In this document: one piece after another, positions 45,472 to 53,647 of the stretch
How positions within the stretch are numbered: position 1 is the first letter of the stretch
How the letters are laid out: every line of letters starts with the position of its first letter
NCBI RefSeq assembly: GCF_900156785.1
Contig: NZ_FTOP01000002.1
Location: 310,001-374,000, forward strand
DNA: 64,000 nt
Reading direction: 5' to 3'
Source: Belliella pelovolcani
GTDB lineage: Bacteria; Bacteroidota; Bacteroidia; Cytophagales; Cyclobacteriaceae
The notes under the pieces: model-generated
Database searches by the model: none
What the model saw: the letters and a program-made list of their open reading frames with translations, nothing else
Told to the model about the DNA's origin: nothing
Position numbers and translations under genes: made by a program

Positions 45472-45546
45472 AAATGCCTGTTCGATATTGAAAATACTCC
45501 TTAATATTGTATTGTAATTCAACAAGCTCAACTAAAAAAACCCAAT

Positions 45547-46824
45547 ATGGCTTACATTGAACCGGCTCCCATTAAGGATGCAGAGAATCCGTTGGAGTCA
45601 ATGATGGAAAGGTTTAACCTCGCAGCTGAAAAACTTGGACTTTCTGATGAAGTCTACAATGTTTTAAAAAATCCCGCCAAACAAGTTATCGTATCCCTAC
45701 CAATCACCATGGACAATGGGAAAATCCAGGTGTTTGAAGGAATCCGTGTAATTCACTCTAATATCTTGGGCCCTGCAAAGGGAGGGATTAGATTTGCTCC
45801 CGATGTTCACCTAGACGAAGTAAAAGCTTTGGCAGCTTGGATGACATGGAAATGCGCCGTAGTAGACATCCCTTATGGTGGAGGTAAAGGTGGCGTGAGA
45901 TGTAATCCACGTGAGATGTCCAAAGGAGAGATCGAAAGATTAATGAGAGCTTATACCCTAGCGATGCTAGACGTGTTTGGACCGGATAAGGATATTCCTG
46001 CTCCAGATATGGGTACTGGACCAAGAGAAATGGCTTGGTTGATGGATGAGTATTCTAAGGCAAAAGGAATGACTGTGAACTCTGTAGTGACAGGTAAGCC
46101 GCTCGTATTGGGTGGTTCGCTTGGCAGAACTGAGGCTACTGGTCGTGGCGTGATGGTGTCAGCACTTGCTGCTATGCAAAAGCTAAAAATCAACCCTTTC
46201 CAAGCTACTTGTGCAGTTCAAGGTTTTGGAAATGTGGGATCTTGGGCCTCCTTACTATTAGAGGAAAGAGGTCTGAAGATTGTAGCGATTTCTGATATTT
46301 CAGGAGCCTATCACAATGAAAATGGTATCAATATCCAAGAAGCTATCGCTTACAGAGATGGTAATAATGGAACTTTGGAAGGGTTCAAAGGAGCTGAAAA
46401 GCTTAATGATCCCATGGAGCTATTAGAGCTTGATGTAGACGTTTTGGTACCTGCGGCAGTGGAAGATGTGATCACCATTCATAATGTGGATAAAATCAAA
46501 GCCAAACTAATCGTAGAAGGTGCAAATGGTCCTACTTCAGCCAAAGCAGATGCGATCATCAATGAAAAAGGAATCATGGCTGTTCCAGATATCCTAGCTA
46601 ACGCTGGTGGTGTGACAGTTTCCTATTTCGAATGGGTACAGAATAGATTGGGCTACAAGTGGACTGCGGAGAGAGTCAATAGAAGATCTGATAGAATCAT
46701 GAAAGATGCTTTCGATCACGTCTATGAAGCTTCCATTAAGTATGATGTACCAATGAGAATTGCAGCTTATATTGTAGCTATTGACAAAGTCGCTAAGACT
46801 TACACTTTCAGAGGAGGCTTCTAA
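45547..46824 (+). CDS. Glutamate dehydrogenase (Glu/Leu/Phe/Val family)
   Basis: 425 residues. Reversible oxidative deamination of glutamate to 2-oxoglutarate. Motifs: VIHSNILGPAKGGIRF, the catalytic PYGGGKGGVRCNP lysine, DIPAPDMGTGPREMAW, and the nucleotide-binding GFGNVGSWA. The family also contains leucine dehydrogenases; length and the GGIRFAPDV context favour glutamate. Own terminator behind. Confidence 0.94.
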   Translation: MAYIEPAPIKDAENPLESMMERFNLAAEKLGLSDEVYNVLKNPAKQVIVSLPITMDNGKIQVFEGIRVIHSNILGPAKGGIRFAPDVHLDEVKALAAWMTWKCAVVDIPYGGGKGGVRCNPREMSKGEIERLMRAYTLAMLDVFGPDKDIPAPDMGTGPREMAWLMDEYSKAKGMTVNSVVTGKPLVLGGSLGRTEATGRGVMVSALAAMQKLKINPFQATCAVQGFGNVGSWASLLLEERGLKIVAISDISGAYHNENGINIQEAIAYRDGNNGTLEGFKGAEKLNDPMELLELDVDVLVPAAVEDVITIHNVDKIKAKLIVEGANGPTSAKADAIINEKGIMAVPDILANAGGVTVSYFEWVQNRLGYKWTAERVNRRSDRIMKDAFDHVYEASIKYDVPMRIAAYIVAIDKVAKTYTFRGGF

Positions 46825-46853
46825 TAGCAGGAATCTAAAGTTTATTATATTTG

Positions 46854-46884
46854 AGGTGTGGAAGTTTTGCTTTCACACCTTTTT
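46854..46884 (+). terminator. Terminator of the glutamate dehydrogenase gene
   Basis: AGGTGTGGAAG / CTTTCACACCT stem with one G-U pair, loop TTTTG, T-run. Confidence 0.85.
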
Positions 46885-47036
46885 CTATACCAATAAGATG
46901 AAAATTATAAGCATTGGTTGTAGAGAGCATATTCAAAAGTTCTACCATAAGTTCTAATGAGATATGTTACTCGGGACTTGAGATTGGTAAAAGGGTTTGA
47001 AAATAAAATTAATTGATAGACGAAATCTACACAATC

Positions 47037-47699
47037 ATGACGATACATAAAGAAGGAAGAAAGCTCTTGTTTTGGCTGCTGATTATTTTGACAGCCCTCA
47101 ATTATGCACTTTACTATTACTTCCCCTCTCAAGAAGTGCTTCTCAACGTTGTGCTTTTAGTTAGTGTGGTTTTTTATGTGATCATTTTACAGTTTTTTCG
47201 GAACCCCTTCGTGCCAGTCAGAAATGATGATGGAATGGTCTATGCTCCAGCAGATGGGAAGGTGGTTGTAATTGAAGAAGTTGTAGAAGATGAATTCTTT
47301 AAGGATAGAAGAAAGCAAGTTTCCATTTTCATGTCTCCTTTCAATGTCCATGTGAATAGATCTCCGATAACAGGCATTGTAGAATTTTTCAAGTACCATC
47401 CAGGAAAATACTTGGTGGCTTGGCATCCAAAGTCAAGTACTGAGAACGAAAGAACCACCATGGTTATCAAAGGTACTGATGGGACCAAGCTACTGGTAAG
47501 ACAGATTGCTGGTGCATTGGCAAGGAGAATCAAATGGTATGTAGATGCAGGATCACCCCTTCAGCAATGTGGAGAATATGGCTTTATCAAATTTGGTTCT
47601 AGGGTAGATGTATTTCTTCCTTTGGATGCTGAGGTTTTGGTTCACATGGATCAAAAAACCAAAGGTGGAAGAACCCCAATAGCCAGGCTGAAGAGCTGA
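47037..47699 (+). CDS. psd: Phosphatidylserine decarboxylase, short type
   Basis: 220 residues from the ATG at 47037 (a TTG at 47013 would add eight). Makes phosphatidylethanolamine. Two N-terminal hydrophobic segments (LLFWLLIILTALNYALYYY, VLLVSVVFYVIIL), VYAPADGKV, FMSPFNVHVNRSP and the self-cleavage site FGS in YGFIKFGSRVDVFLP, where the serine becomes the pyruvoyl cofactor. The short form without the E. coli-type extension is usual in this phylum. Confidence 0.94.
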   Translation: MTIHKEGRKLLFWLLIILTALNYALYYYFPSQEVLLNVVLLVSVVFYVIILQFFRNPFVPVRNDDGMVYAPADGKVVVIEEVVEDEFFKDRRKQVSIFMSPFNVHVNRSPITGIVEFFKYHPGKYLVAWHPKSSTENERTTMVIKGTDGTKLLVRQIAGALARRIKWYVDAGSPLQQCGEYGFIKFGSRVDVFLPLDAEVLVHMDQKTKGGRTPIARLKS

Positions 47700-47760
47700 T
47701 AAGCTCTTGGGAAATTTGATTTTTCCCTGTGGCCTTCATTGAATTTTTATATCTTTCATT

Positions 47761-48537
47761 ATGAAGTTCAAGATCGCAGTATTAGGCACTGGCAATGTTG
47801 CCTCCCACTTGGTCCCTGCTTTGGAAAATGCAGGACACACAGTGACCGAAGTTTATGGCAGGAATATAGCAGCAGCTGCTAAACTTTGCGATTCTGTATA
47901 TGTAGCTGAGCCAAAGGAGGACTTGGATTTCTCTGATAGTCAAGCGGAGATTTTTATTTTAGCTCTTAGTGATGCCGCAATATCAAATGTAGCAGATGAA
48001 ATCATCCTTCCTGAAGAAAGCATACTTGTACATACTTCTGGGACAGTTCCGCTAAGCATACTTGGATATAGTTCTGCTGCCTATACTGGGATCCTATATC
48101 CATTGCAGACTTTTACCAAAGGCAGGGAAGTAGATTTTGAAGATGTTCCTTTTTTGATAGAATCAGAAGATCAAGAGACTTTACAAAAAATTAAAAAACT
48201 TGCCAAAAGCCTTTCAAACCAGGTTTACCTAGTTAAGTCGAAGGATCGGTTGGCGCTACATGTGGCAGCTGTATTTGCTAGTAATTTCACCAATCATATG
48301 ATTCGACTCTCAGAGGAAATAATGGGCAGGCAAGGTTTGGATTTTGAAATGCTCAAGCCATTGATTATTGAATCCATCAGCAAAAGTCTCCAGCTAGGGG
48401 CAAAAAAAGCGCAGACAGGTCCTGCTGTCAGAGGAGATTATGACACCTTGGATAGCCATTATCAGTTTTTGAGTTACAATGAACAGGTTGCTGAAATCTA
48501 CAAGTTGATTTCACAGGATATCATTGATGTTAATTGA
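47761..48537 (+). CDS. Rossmann-like / DUF2520 protein
   Basis: 258 residues. N-terminal NAD(P)-type Rossmann fold (FKIAVLGTGNVASHLVPALENAG) and C-terminal DUF2520 helical domain (LALHVAAVFASNFTNHMI, QTGPAVRGDYDTLDSH). Related to F420-dependent oxidoreductases and ProC-like enzymes; some DUF2520 proteins act as oxidoreductases of unknown substrate. Follows psd by 61 bases with a fresh ATG. Confidence 0.88.
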   Translation: MKFKIAVLGTGNVASHLVPALENAGHTVTEVYGRNIAAAAKLCDSVYVAEPKEDLDFSDSQAEIFILALSDAAISNVADEIILPEESILVHTSGTVPLSILGYSSAAYTGILYPLQTFTKGREVDFEDVPFLIESEDQETLQKIKKLAKSLSNQVYLVKSKDRLALHVAAVFASNFTNHMIRLSEEIMGRQGLDFEMLKPLIIESISKSLQLGAKKAQTGPAVRGDYDTLDSHYQFLSYNEQVAEIYKLISQDIIDVN

Positions 48538-48601
48538 GGAGTAGATTATGAATTTTTAAGATTTGAAGATTGAAAAATTCTTAATTTTTAGGATTGCTGA
48601 T

Positions 48602-48659
48602 GACAAAAATAAAAAAACCACACAAACTCTTAGCAATTGAATATGTGTGGTTTTTGTCA
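48602..48659. terminator. Bidirectional terminator
   Basis: Stem AAAAACCACACA / TGTGTGGTTTTT, extended by TGACAAAAA / TTTTTGTCA on the outside, loop of about 20 bases. Serves the DUF2520 gene and the convergent pirin gene. Confidence 0.85.
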
Positions 48660-48670
48660 GCAGAATTTAA

Positions 48671-49525
48671 TTAATGATCCCAAGTCCCAAATTTTCCTGC
48701 TTGGTAATCTTGATAGGCTTGCATGATTTCTTGTTGCGTATTCATGACAAAAGGTCCTTGGGCAACCATAGGCTCGTTGAAAGGCTTGGCATGACCAAGA
48801 ATGATAATAGCATCCTCCGAAGCTTTCACTGTCAGACTTTCTCCATCATTGTTGAATTCGACTAGGTTACGAAAAGGAATAGTCTCTCCTTGTACCTGTA
48901 CTGCTCCTTTGACGATGTAAAAGAAGATGTTTTCTTCCTGAGGAATTTCCTTGGTGAGACTACTTCCTTCACTCATGTGAATAGTGCTCAGAGTTATCGG
49001 AGAGATGGTTTCAAATGAACCCTGATTACCATTCCATTCTCCAGCTATGAGTTGTACGTTGATTTTTCCATTATCTAGTTTGAAACTTGTGATTTCATCT
49101 TTTTGTAGACCAATGTATTTTGGTTTGGTCATTTTGTGTTTGGCAGGTAAGTTGACCCATAATTGAAGGATTTCAAGATCTCCTCCTTCTTTTTTGAATT
49201 TCTCAGAACTCACTTCAGCATGGATCAAACCACTTCCAGCAGTCATCCACTGGATTCCACCTGCTTCGATGACAGATTCATGGCCCCCAGAATCCATGTG
49301 CATGATGTCTCCTTCTAAAATGAAGGTGACCGTCTCCATTCCTCGATGAGGATGAGGGCCAAAAGGTAGACCATTATTATTTTTTGGGTAAGTCTGATGC
49401 CCATGGTGATTGAGGAAAATAAATGGATCTATCTGCCTTAGGTTATGTGAAGGCAGTGGATTGTATGTAATCAGATCAGCGATTGGATGATATGCAGCGG
49501 GGTGTATTCTCTTAATTGTTTTCAT
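48671..49525 (-). CDS. Pirin-family protein
   Basis: 284 residues, bicupin. The metal site of pirins is present: PHPHRGMETVTFILEG and GLIHAE, QWMTAGSG. Some bacterial pirins are quercetin dioxygenases, others regulate enzymes; the role here is undecided. A repeat-rich 600-base gap lies upstream. Confidence 0.92.
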   Translation of the reverse strand: MKTIKRIHPAAYHPIADLITYNPLPSHNLRQIDPFIFLNHHGHQTYPKNNNGLPFGPHPHRGMETVTFILEGDIMHMDSGGHESVIEAGGIQWMTAGSGLIHAEVSSEKFKKEGGDLEILQLWVNLPAKHKMTKPKYIGLQKDEITSFKLDNGKINVQLIAGEWNGNQGSFETISPITLSTIHMSEGSSLTKEIPQEENIFFYIVKGAVQVQGETIPFRNLVEFNNDGESLTVKASEDAIIILGHAKPFNEPMVAQGPFVMNTQQEIMQAYQDYQAGKFGTWDH

Positions 49526-49610
49526 AGTGGTATTTAATGTATATACATGAAATCGAGAAATTGTATATTTTGTTCCCTTTTCTTGAAAAATATTATAAGT
49601 TCTAATCTTG

Positions 49611-49870
49611 ATGGAACGCTGATGACGCTGATTTTAAAGATTATCGCAGATATATTTTGATTCTTTTCTCTGCGTATTCATTGTGTTTCTCCTTGGTTAG
49701 GGTATTCATAGCCACAAAGAGTATAATGATACACAAAGAGTGTGATAAAAAATCTGTGCAAATCTGCCAAATCTGTGTGCTACTATTATGGAACGCGGAT
49801 GGCGCTGATCTTACAGATTATCGCAGTTTTTTTAATGCTCTCCACTGCGTATTCGATGTGTTTTACTATG
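49611..49870. repeat. GGAACGC repeat pair, locus A
   Basis: Unit 1 at 49611-49690 begins ATGGAACGCTGATGACGCTG, continues GATTATCGCAG and CTGCGTATTC; unit 2 at 49788-49862 begins ATGGAACGCGGATGGCGCTG with the same later words. Between them stand ACACAAAGAG and ATCTGTGCAAATCTGCC words. Non-coding, although a 75-residue frame crosses it. Similar words recur at 62824-63024. Confidence 0.65.
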
Positions 49871-49923
49871 ATAGAAAAGGTTAGCTATAAGAATCAAAGA
49901 CCGGTTATGAAATAGTTGAGCAA

Positions 49924-49957
49924 GAAAAAAAGCACCGAGTCTTAGCTCAGTGCTTTT
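49924..49957 (-). terminator. Terminator of the desaturase transcript
   Basis: As minus-strand RNA AAAAGCACUGAG / CUCGGUGCUUUU pairs fully, loop CUAAGA, followed by a U-run. It is 180 bases past the stop of the acyl-ACP desaturase. Confidence 0.75.
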
Positions 49958-50136
49958 AATAATATCTCAAATTATGTGAATACTTTTAATTCACTTTAAT
50001 ACCAATAACCTCAGGTTCCAAAATTAACATTTGCATTTGGTCAATATCTATTAGTACCTAATATCAATCAATATCTAATTAAGATATATCAGGGTTTTAC
50101 TTTATTACTTTCCGAGTTTCGCTTATGAATAAATCA

Positions 50137-51150
50137 TTACTTCAACCAAGCGAGTTGAATTTCGTCTGGAGCTTTCATTCTATCAGCTACGCGCATGTAT
50201 CTGTCTGATAAGCCTGAGAGGTAATCCTGAGCTTTGGCAGCAGCATCTGATAGACCTGTAAGAGATTCGATTTTCCAAAGTTTCACCAAATGGTCGATGA
50301 TTCTAGCATAATCCCAACCTGTGTAAACACCGATTTTTTGGGTGATTGCAGAGAATTGATCAAATAGGCTAGGGTTAGCACTTCCTTTTCCCATCAGAAC
50401 TGCAGGCATGACGATTTGCTTGCGCATCATTTTTTCAAAAGCGAGAATTGCTCCATTTGGATCAATATTGAAGATCTCAGACATAAAAGATTTGTATGCT
50501 TTTTCATGTCTTGCCTCGTCACCAGCGATGGTTTTACAAATTCTTGAAAGCACATCGTCACCAGCTTTATCAGCTAGTTTTCCAGTATTCACGTGGGAGA
50601 TTTTGGTTGCTCTTTCTTGGAATGAAGTATAGATGATTGCCTGATATGGATCTTTTTCAGACTTAGGATCAAAACCATTGTAGATGAGTCTATGTATGGT
50701 CTGCTCCACTTTCTTCATATCAGCTCTACCTGATAGGTAAAGGTATTTGTTGAGCAGGTCACCGTGACGATTTTCTTCAGCTGTCCAGGCCTTAGACCAT
50801 CTTACCCAGCCAGATGGACTGAGAAGGTTGCCCTCTGGATTGATTCCCTCCAATAGATTGAAATAAGTCTGGTAACTCGGTAAGGCCTCTTCAGTGATCA
50901 TATTTCCAATCAAGGAAGTAATGATGGTATCTGGAATTCCAGCGGCTCTTTCTTGTAGCTGCTTGACTTGGTCAAAAGCATCTGGTTCTCCCATATCAGG
51001 GAGAAAATCTGTGGGTTGCCAGCAGTCATCTGGGTCTACCAATGTATTGTCTACTGCATAACCCACAAAGTCATCGAGTTGACTGATGACCTCAAGATTT
51101 TTTTCTAATTCGTAATTGATGTGTTCTGACTTATTCATAATTGCGTTCAC
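50137..51150 (-). CDS. Acyl-ACP desaturase (ferritin-like di-iron)
   Basis: 337 residues (333 if the ATG at 51138 is used). Soluble di-iron enzyme that introduces a double bond into acyl-ACP, as plant stearoyl-ACP desaturases do. Iron ligands: EENRHG at 125-130 and DEARHE near 211, with further glutamates in ITEEALPSY and FQERATKISH. Provides unsaturated fatty acids for membrane fluidity, fitting a cool or marine habitat, which is inference. A perfect match to the bacterial FAB2/DesA family length. Confidence 0.93.
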   Translation of the reverse strand: MNAIMNKSEHINYELEKNLEVISQLDDFVGYAVDNTLVDPDDCWQPTDFLPDMGEPDAFDQVKQLQERAAGIPDTIITSLIGNMITEEALPSYQTYFNLLEGINPEGNLLSPSGWVRWSKAWTAEENRHGDLLNKYLYLSGRADMKKVEQTIHRLIYNGFDPKSEKDPYQAIIYTSFQERATKISHVNTGKLADKAGDDVLSRICKTIAGDEARHEKAYKSFMSEIFNIDPNGAILAFEKMMRKQIVMPAVLMGKGSANPSLFDQFSAITQKIGVYTGWDYARIIDHLVKLWKIESLTGLSDAAAKAQDYLSGLSDRYMRVADRMKAPDEIQLAWLK

Positions 51151-51268
51151 TTTACCTCTTCGGAATATGCTTGGAGAGCATAATTTTTTAGAGGAAATCT
51201 ACCTTAAAGGTAAGGACATTCACTTGAATTCGTATAGAGAAAACCAGATTTCTAAATCGAGTATCCAA

Positions 51269-52144
51269 TTAATAGGACAAGCGGTATGCTGCTACTTTAT
51301 TTTTGAAGAACGTAGGCACAAGGACAATATTCTCGGAAGGAATAAAACTTATATCGGCAGTATTGGAATCTTCAGCTTTGGTGTCCAATAATAATGTTGC
51401 GATGCCATTCTGGATGAGGTAGATTTCACCTTGCCATCTGCTTGCTAAGAAAGTACTATCGTCTATGATGATCAGCCCATCTCCACCAGTGACTTCTTGG
51501 TTGATCATTTCAAAATTGCCTTTTTCATCGTACTTTTTTAAGCCTTCTGCATCCAAGCCATATAATGTACCATCTCCTCCAACTCTCAGCCCATTGATGT
51601 TATTTTGTCCTTCTGCAAAAAGGTAAATCTCACCAGCTAATAAAAAGTGGATCTTGCCAGTTGCCATGTCAGAGAAATAAACTCTATCATTGTGTACATC
51701 CACATCATTGAGGAAAGCAGCATCTTCTACCGCATATCTGTTGCTGATATTAGCTGTTTCAATGTCTATTTCAACCAGTTCATCAATATTGGTTACATAG
51801 AGTTTGCCATTGGTGATTCCCATACCTTTGGGCGCATCAATTCCCGTGACCCATTCTTGCTCTATAATATTACCTTCTTTGTCTATGATACTGATGGAAC
51901 CTTTGCCATCTTTTTCTGTGGGATTGCCATCGATGTTAGCAACATAGATGGTGCCTGTCGCTTCATCATACAGCACAGATTCATTGGTGATTAAAGTATC
52001 ATCAGTCTCCCATAAGAGCGTTAGGGTTGGTGTGATTTCGTCTTCATTTTCATCCTCAATGACTGTTTCATTAGAGCCGTTTCCGCAGGACACCAAAAGG
52101 AAAGTCGCTAACAGCGAGAGTTGAATAAATAATGAGTTTTTCAT
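51269..52144 (-). CDS. Lipoprotein with SMP-30/NHL-like beta-propeller
   Basis: 291 residues. Lipoprotein signal LATFLLVSC (cysteine 20), acidic linker (NETVIEDENEDE), then repeats with the pattern of six-bladed propellers (SVLYDEATGTIYVANIDG, GMGITNGKLYVTNIDELVEID, NDVDVHNDRVYFSDMATGKI). Similar to SMP-30/gluconolaconase and other exported propellers; no catalytic residues can be assigned confidently. Diverges from the M19 dipeptidase. Confidence 0.82.
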   Translation of the reverse strand: MKNSLFIQLSLLATFLLVSCGNGSNETVIEDENEDEITPTLTLLWETDDTLITNESVLYDEATGTIYVANIDGNPTEKDGKGSISIIDKEGNIIEQEWVTGIDAPKGMGITNGKLYVTNIDELVEIDIETANISNRYAVEDAAFLNDVDVHNDRVYFSDMATGKIHFLLAGEIYLFAEGQNNINGLRVGGDGTLYGLDAEGLKKYDEKGNFEMINQEVTGGDGLIIIDDSTFLASRWQGEIYLIQNGIATLLLDTKAEDSNTADISFIPSENIVLVPTFFKNKVAAYRLSY

Positions 52145-52276
52145 GTTTTTTGAATTAATAAATTGAAAATGAATAGTTTGTTAAGTTAATAATTTTTGTC
52201 CAAACCATTTTAAAAGTAGTGTTTTGACTTCCTTTACATAGGTTTAAACCCAAATAATAACCGTTTATAAATCTTA

Positions 52277-52284
52277 TAGTTTTG
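52277..52284 (+). promoter_or_regulatory. Candidate -7 element of the M19 dipeptidase gene
   Basis: TAGTTTTG fits TAnnTTTG, 44 bases before the ATG; no clear TTG in the -33 region. Confidence 0.4.
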
Positions 52285-52327
52285 GGTATTTGTGTATTAT
52301 TTAAATTGAAATCTAAACCTGTACTTT

Positions 52328-53569
52328 ATGAGAAAAATTTTATCACTTACACTTGGGGTAGCCATGGCTTTTGCTTGTAGCGAAAAGGCTGTAGAAGTGG
52401 ATTACACCCAACTCACTGATGAGGAAAGGCTGGAAATAGCCAAAGAAATCGCTAAAAATACCATCATTGTAGATGGCCACATGGATCTTCCATTTAGGAT
52501 GTACAACCAAGGCAACACCATGACAGGTGAAGTCTATGACTTCATCAATCGACAAGAGTCAGGAAACATAGATTATGTTCGAGCGATGGAAGGTGGAATG
52601 GATGCGCCGTTTATGGCGATCTATATTCCAGCAGGATATCAGGATAGAGGTGGGGCAAAAGATTTGGCTGATACCTTGATCATGATGGTCGAAAGGTTAG
52701 CAACTACTTGGCCCGATAAAATTGCTCTGGCCAAATCTCCAGAAGAGATTGAGGCTAATTTCAAAAAAGGTCTGCTTTCGCTTCCTATGGGAATAGAAAA
52801 TGCTGCTGCTATAGAAGATGACTTGAGTAATGTGGAATATTTTTACAACAAAGGCATTAGATATATGACGCTGACCCATGGTAAAGATAACTTGGTTGGG
52901 GATTCTTCTTATGATGATGCAGAAACGCACGGCGGGTTAAGTGAATTTGGAAAAGAGGTTGTGGCTGAGATGAACAGATTGGGTATGATCATCGATGTAT
53001 CTCACATTACTGACAAAACTTTCTTTGATGTAGCAGCGCTTAGCAAGGCACCGATCGTGGCTACTCACAGCTCAGCCAGGAAATTCACACCCGGCTTTGA
53101 AAGAAATGTGTCAGATGAAATCATCCAAAAAATAGCAGAGAAAGACGGAATGGTCATGATCACCTTCGGTGGTAGCTTTTTGGATCAAGCATACTCTGAG
53201 AAAAACAGTGCCAATAGAGCGCATATCGCAGCATGGCTAGAAGAAAATGGCCTAACAAGAAGAGATGAAGCTGCTCAGGAATACATCAATGAATACATGG
53301 AAGCTAATAAGCCTACTGTACATGTAAGTAAAGTAGCTGAGCATATAGATCATGTGGTCAAGTTAGTTGGTATAGATCATGTAGGTTTGGGGTCAGATTT
53401 TGATGGAGTAGGAGACTCCCTTCCTGAAGGATTAAAAGACGCTTCTATGTATCCTAACTTGATCGCTGAATTGTTGAAACTAGGGTATTCTAGAGCCGAC
53501 ATAGAGAAGATTTGTTATCAAAATTTCTTCCGTGTTTGGAAGGCTGTTGAAGCTGCGGCAGGAAAATAA
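52328..53569 (+). CDS. Membrane dipeptidase, M19 family
   Basis: 413 residues with a lipoprotein-type signal (SLTLGVAMAFAC, cysteine 17). M19 zinc enzyme: DGHMDLP (histidine 51, aspartate 53), a bridging glutamate in GIENAAAIEDD, IDVSHITDKTFFDV and IVATHSSARKF supplying histidines, and GLGSDFDGVGD near the C-terminus. Cleaves dipeptides, including those with D-residues or dehydro-residues, in the periplasm. Confidence 0.94.
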   Translation: MRKILSLTLGVAMAFACSEKAVEVDYTQLTDEERLEIAKEIAKNTIIVDGHMDLPFRMYNQGNTMTGEVYDFINRQESGNIDYVRAMEGGMDAPFMAIYIPAGYQDRGGAKDLADTLIMMVERLATTWPDKIALAKSPEEIEANFKKGLLSLPMGIENAAAIEDDLSNVEYFYNKGIRYMTLTHGKDNLVGDSSYDDAETHGGLSEFGKEVVAEMNRLGMIIDVSHITDKTFFDVAALSKAPIVATHSSARKFTPGFERNVSDEIIQKIAEKDGMVMITFGGSFLDQAYSEKNSANRAHIAAWLEENGLTRRDEAAQEYINEYMEANKPTVHVSKVAEHIDHVVKLVGIDHVGLGSDFDGVGDSLPEGLKDASMYPNLIAELLKLGYSRADIEKICYQNFFRVWKAVEAAAGK

Positions 53570-53600
53570 TTGTTATATATTCATAAACCATAAAACCATA

Positions 53601-53627
53601 AAAGGGAAGCAGCGCTTCCCTTTTTTT
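53601..53627 (+). terminator. Terminator of the M19 gene
   Basis: AAAGGGAAGC / GCTTCCCTTT stem, three-base loop, seven T. Convergent with the hybrid kinase gene. Confidence 0.92.
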
Positions 53628-53647
53628 ATCCATCCAATCATGAATGA

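Larger units (their letters stand above)
49526..50136. other. Repeat-rich intergenic stretch
   Basis: 611 bases without a gene. Contains two copies of the GGAACGC unit (49611-49870), a terminator (49924-49957), and at about 50040-50090 a complement of GATATTGATTGATATT that resembles the GATATTCATTGATATT core of the 140-145 bp repeats. Confidence 0.65.

Noticed and set aside
49657-49884. 75-residue plus-strand frame before the pirin gene
   Set aside because: It is the translation of the GGAACGC/CACAAAGAG repeat words; such frames occur by chance in this repeat.
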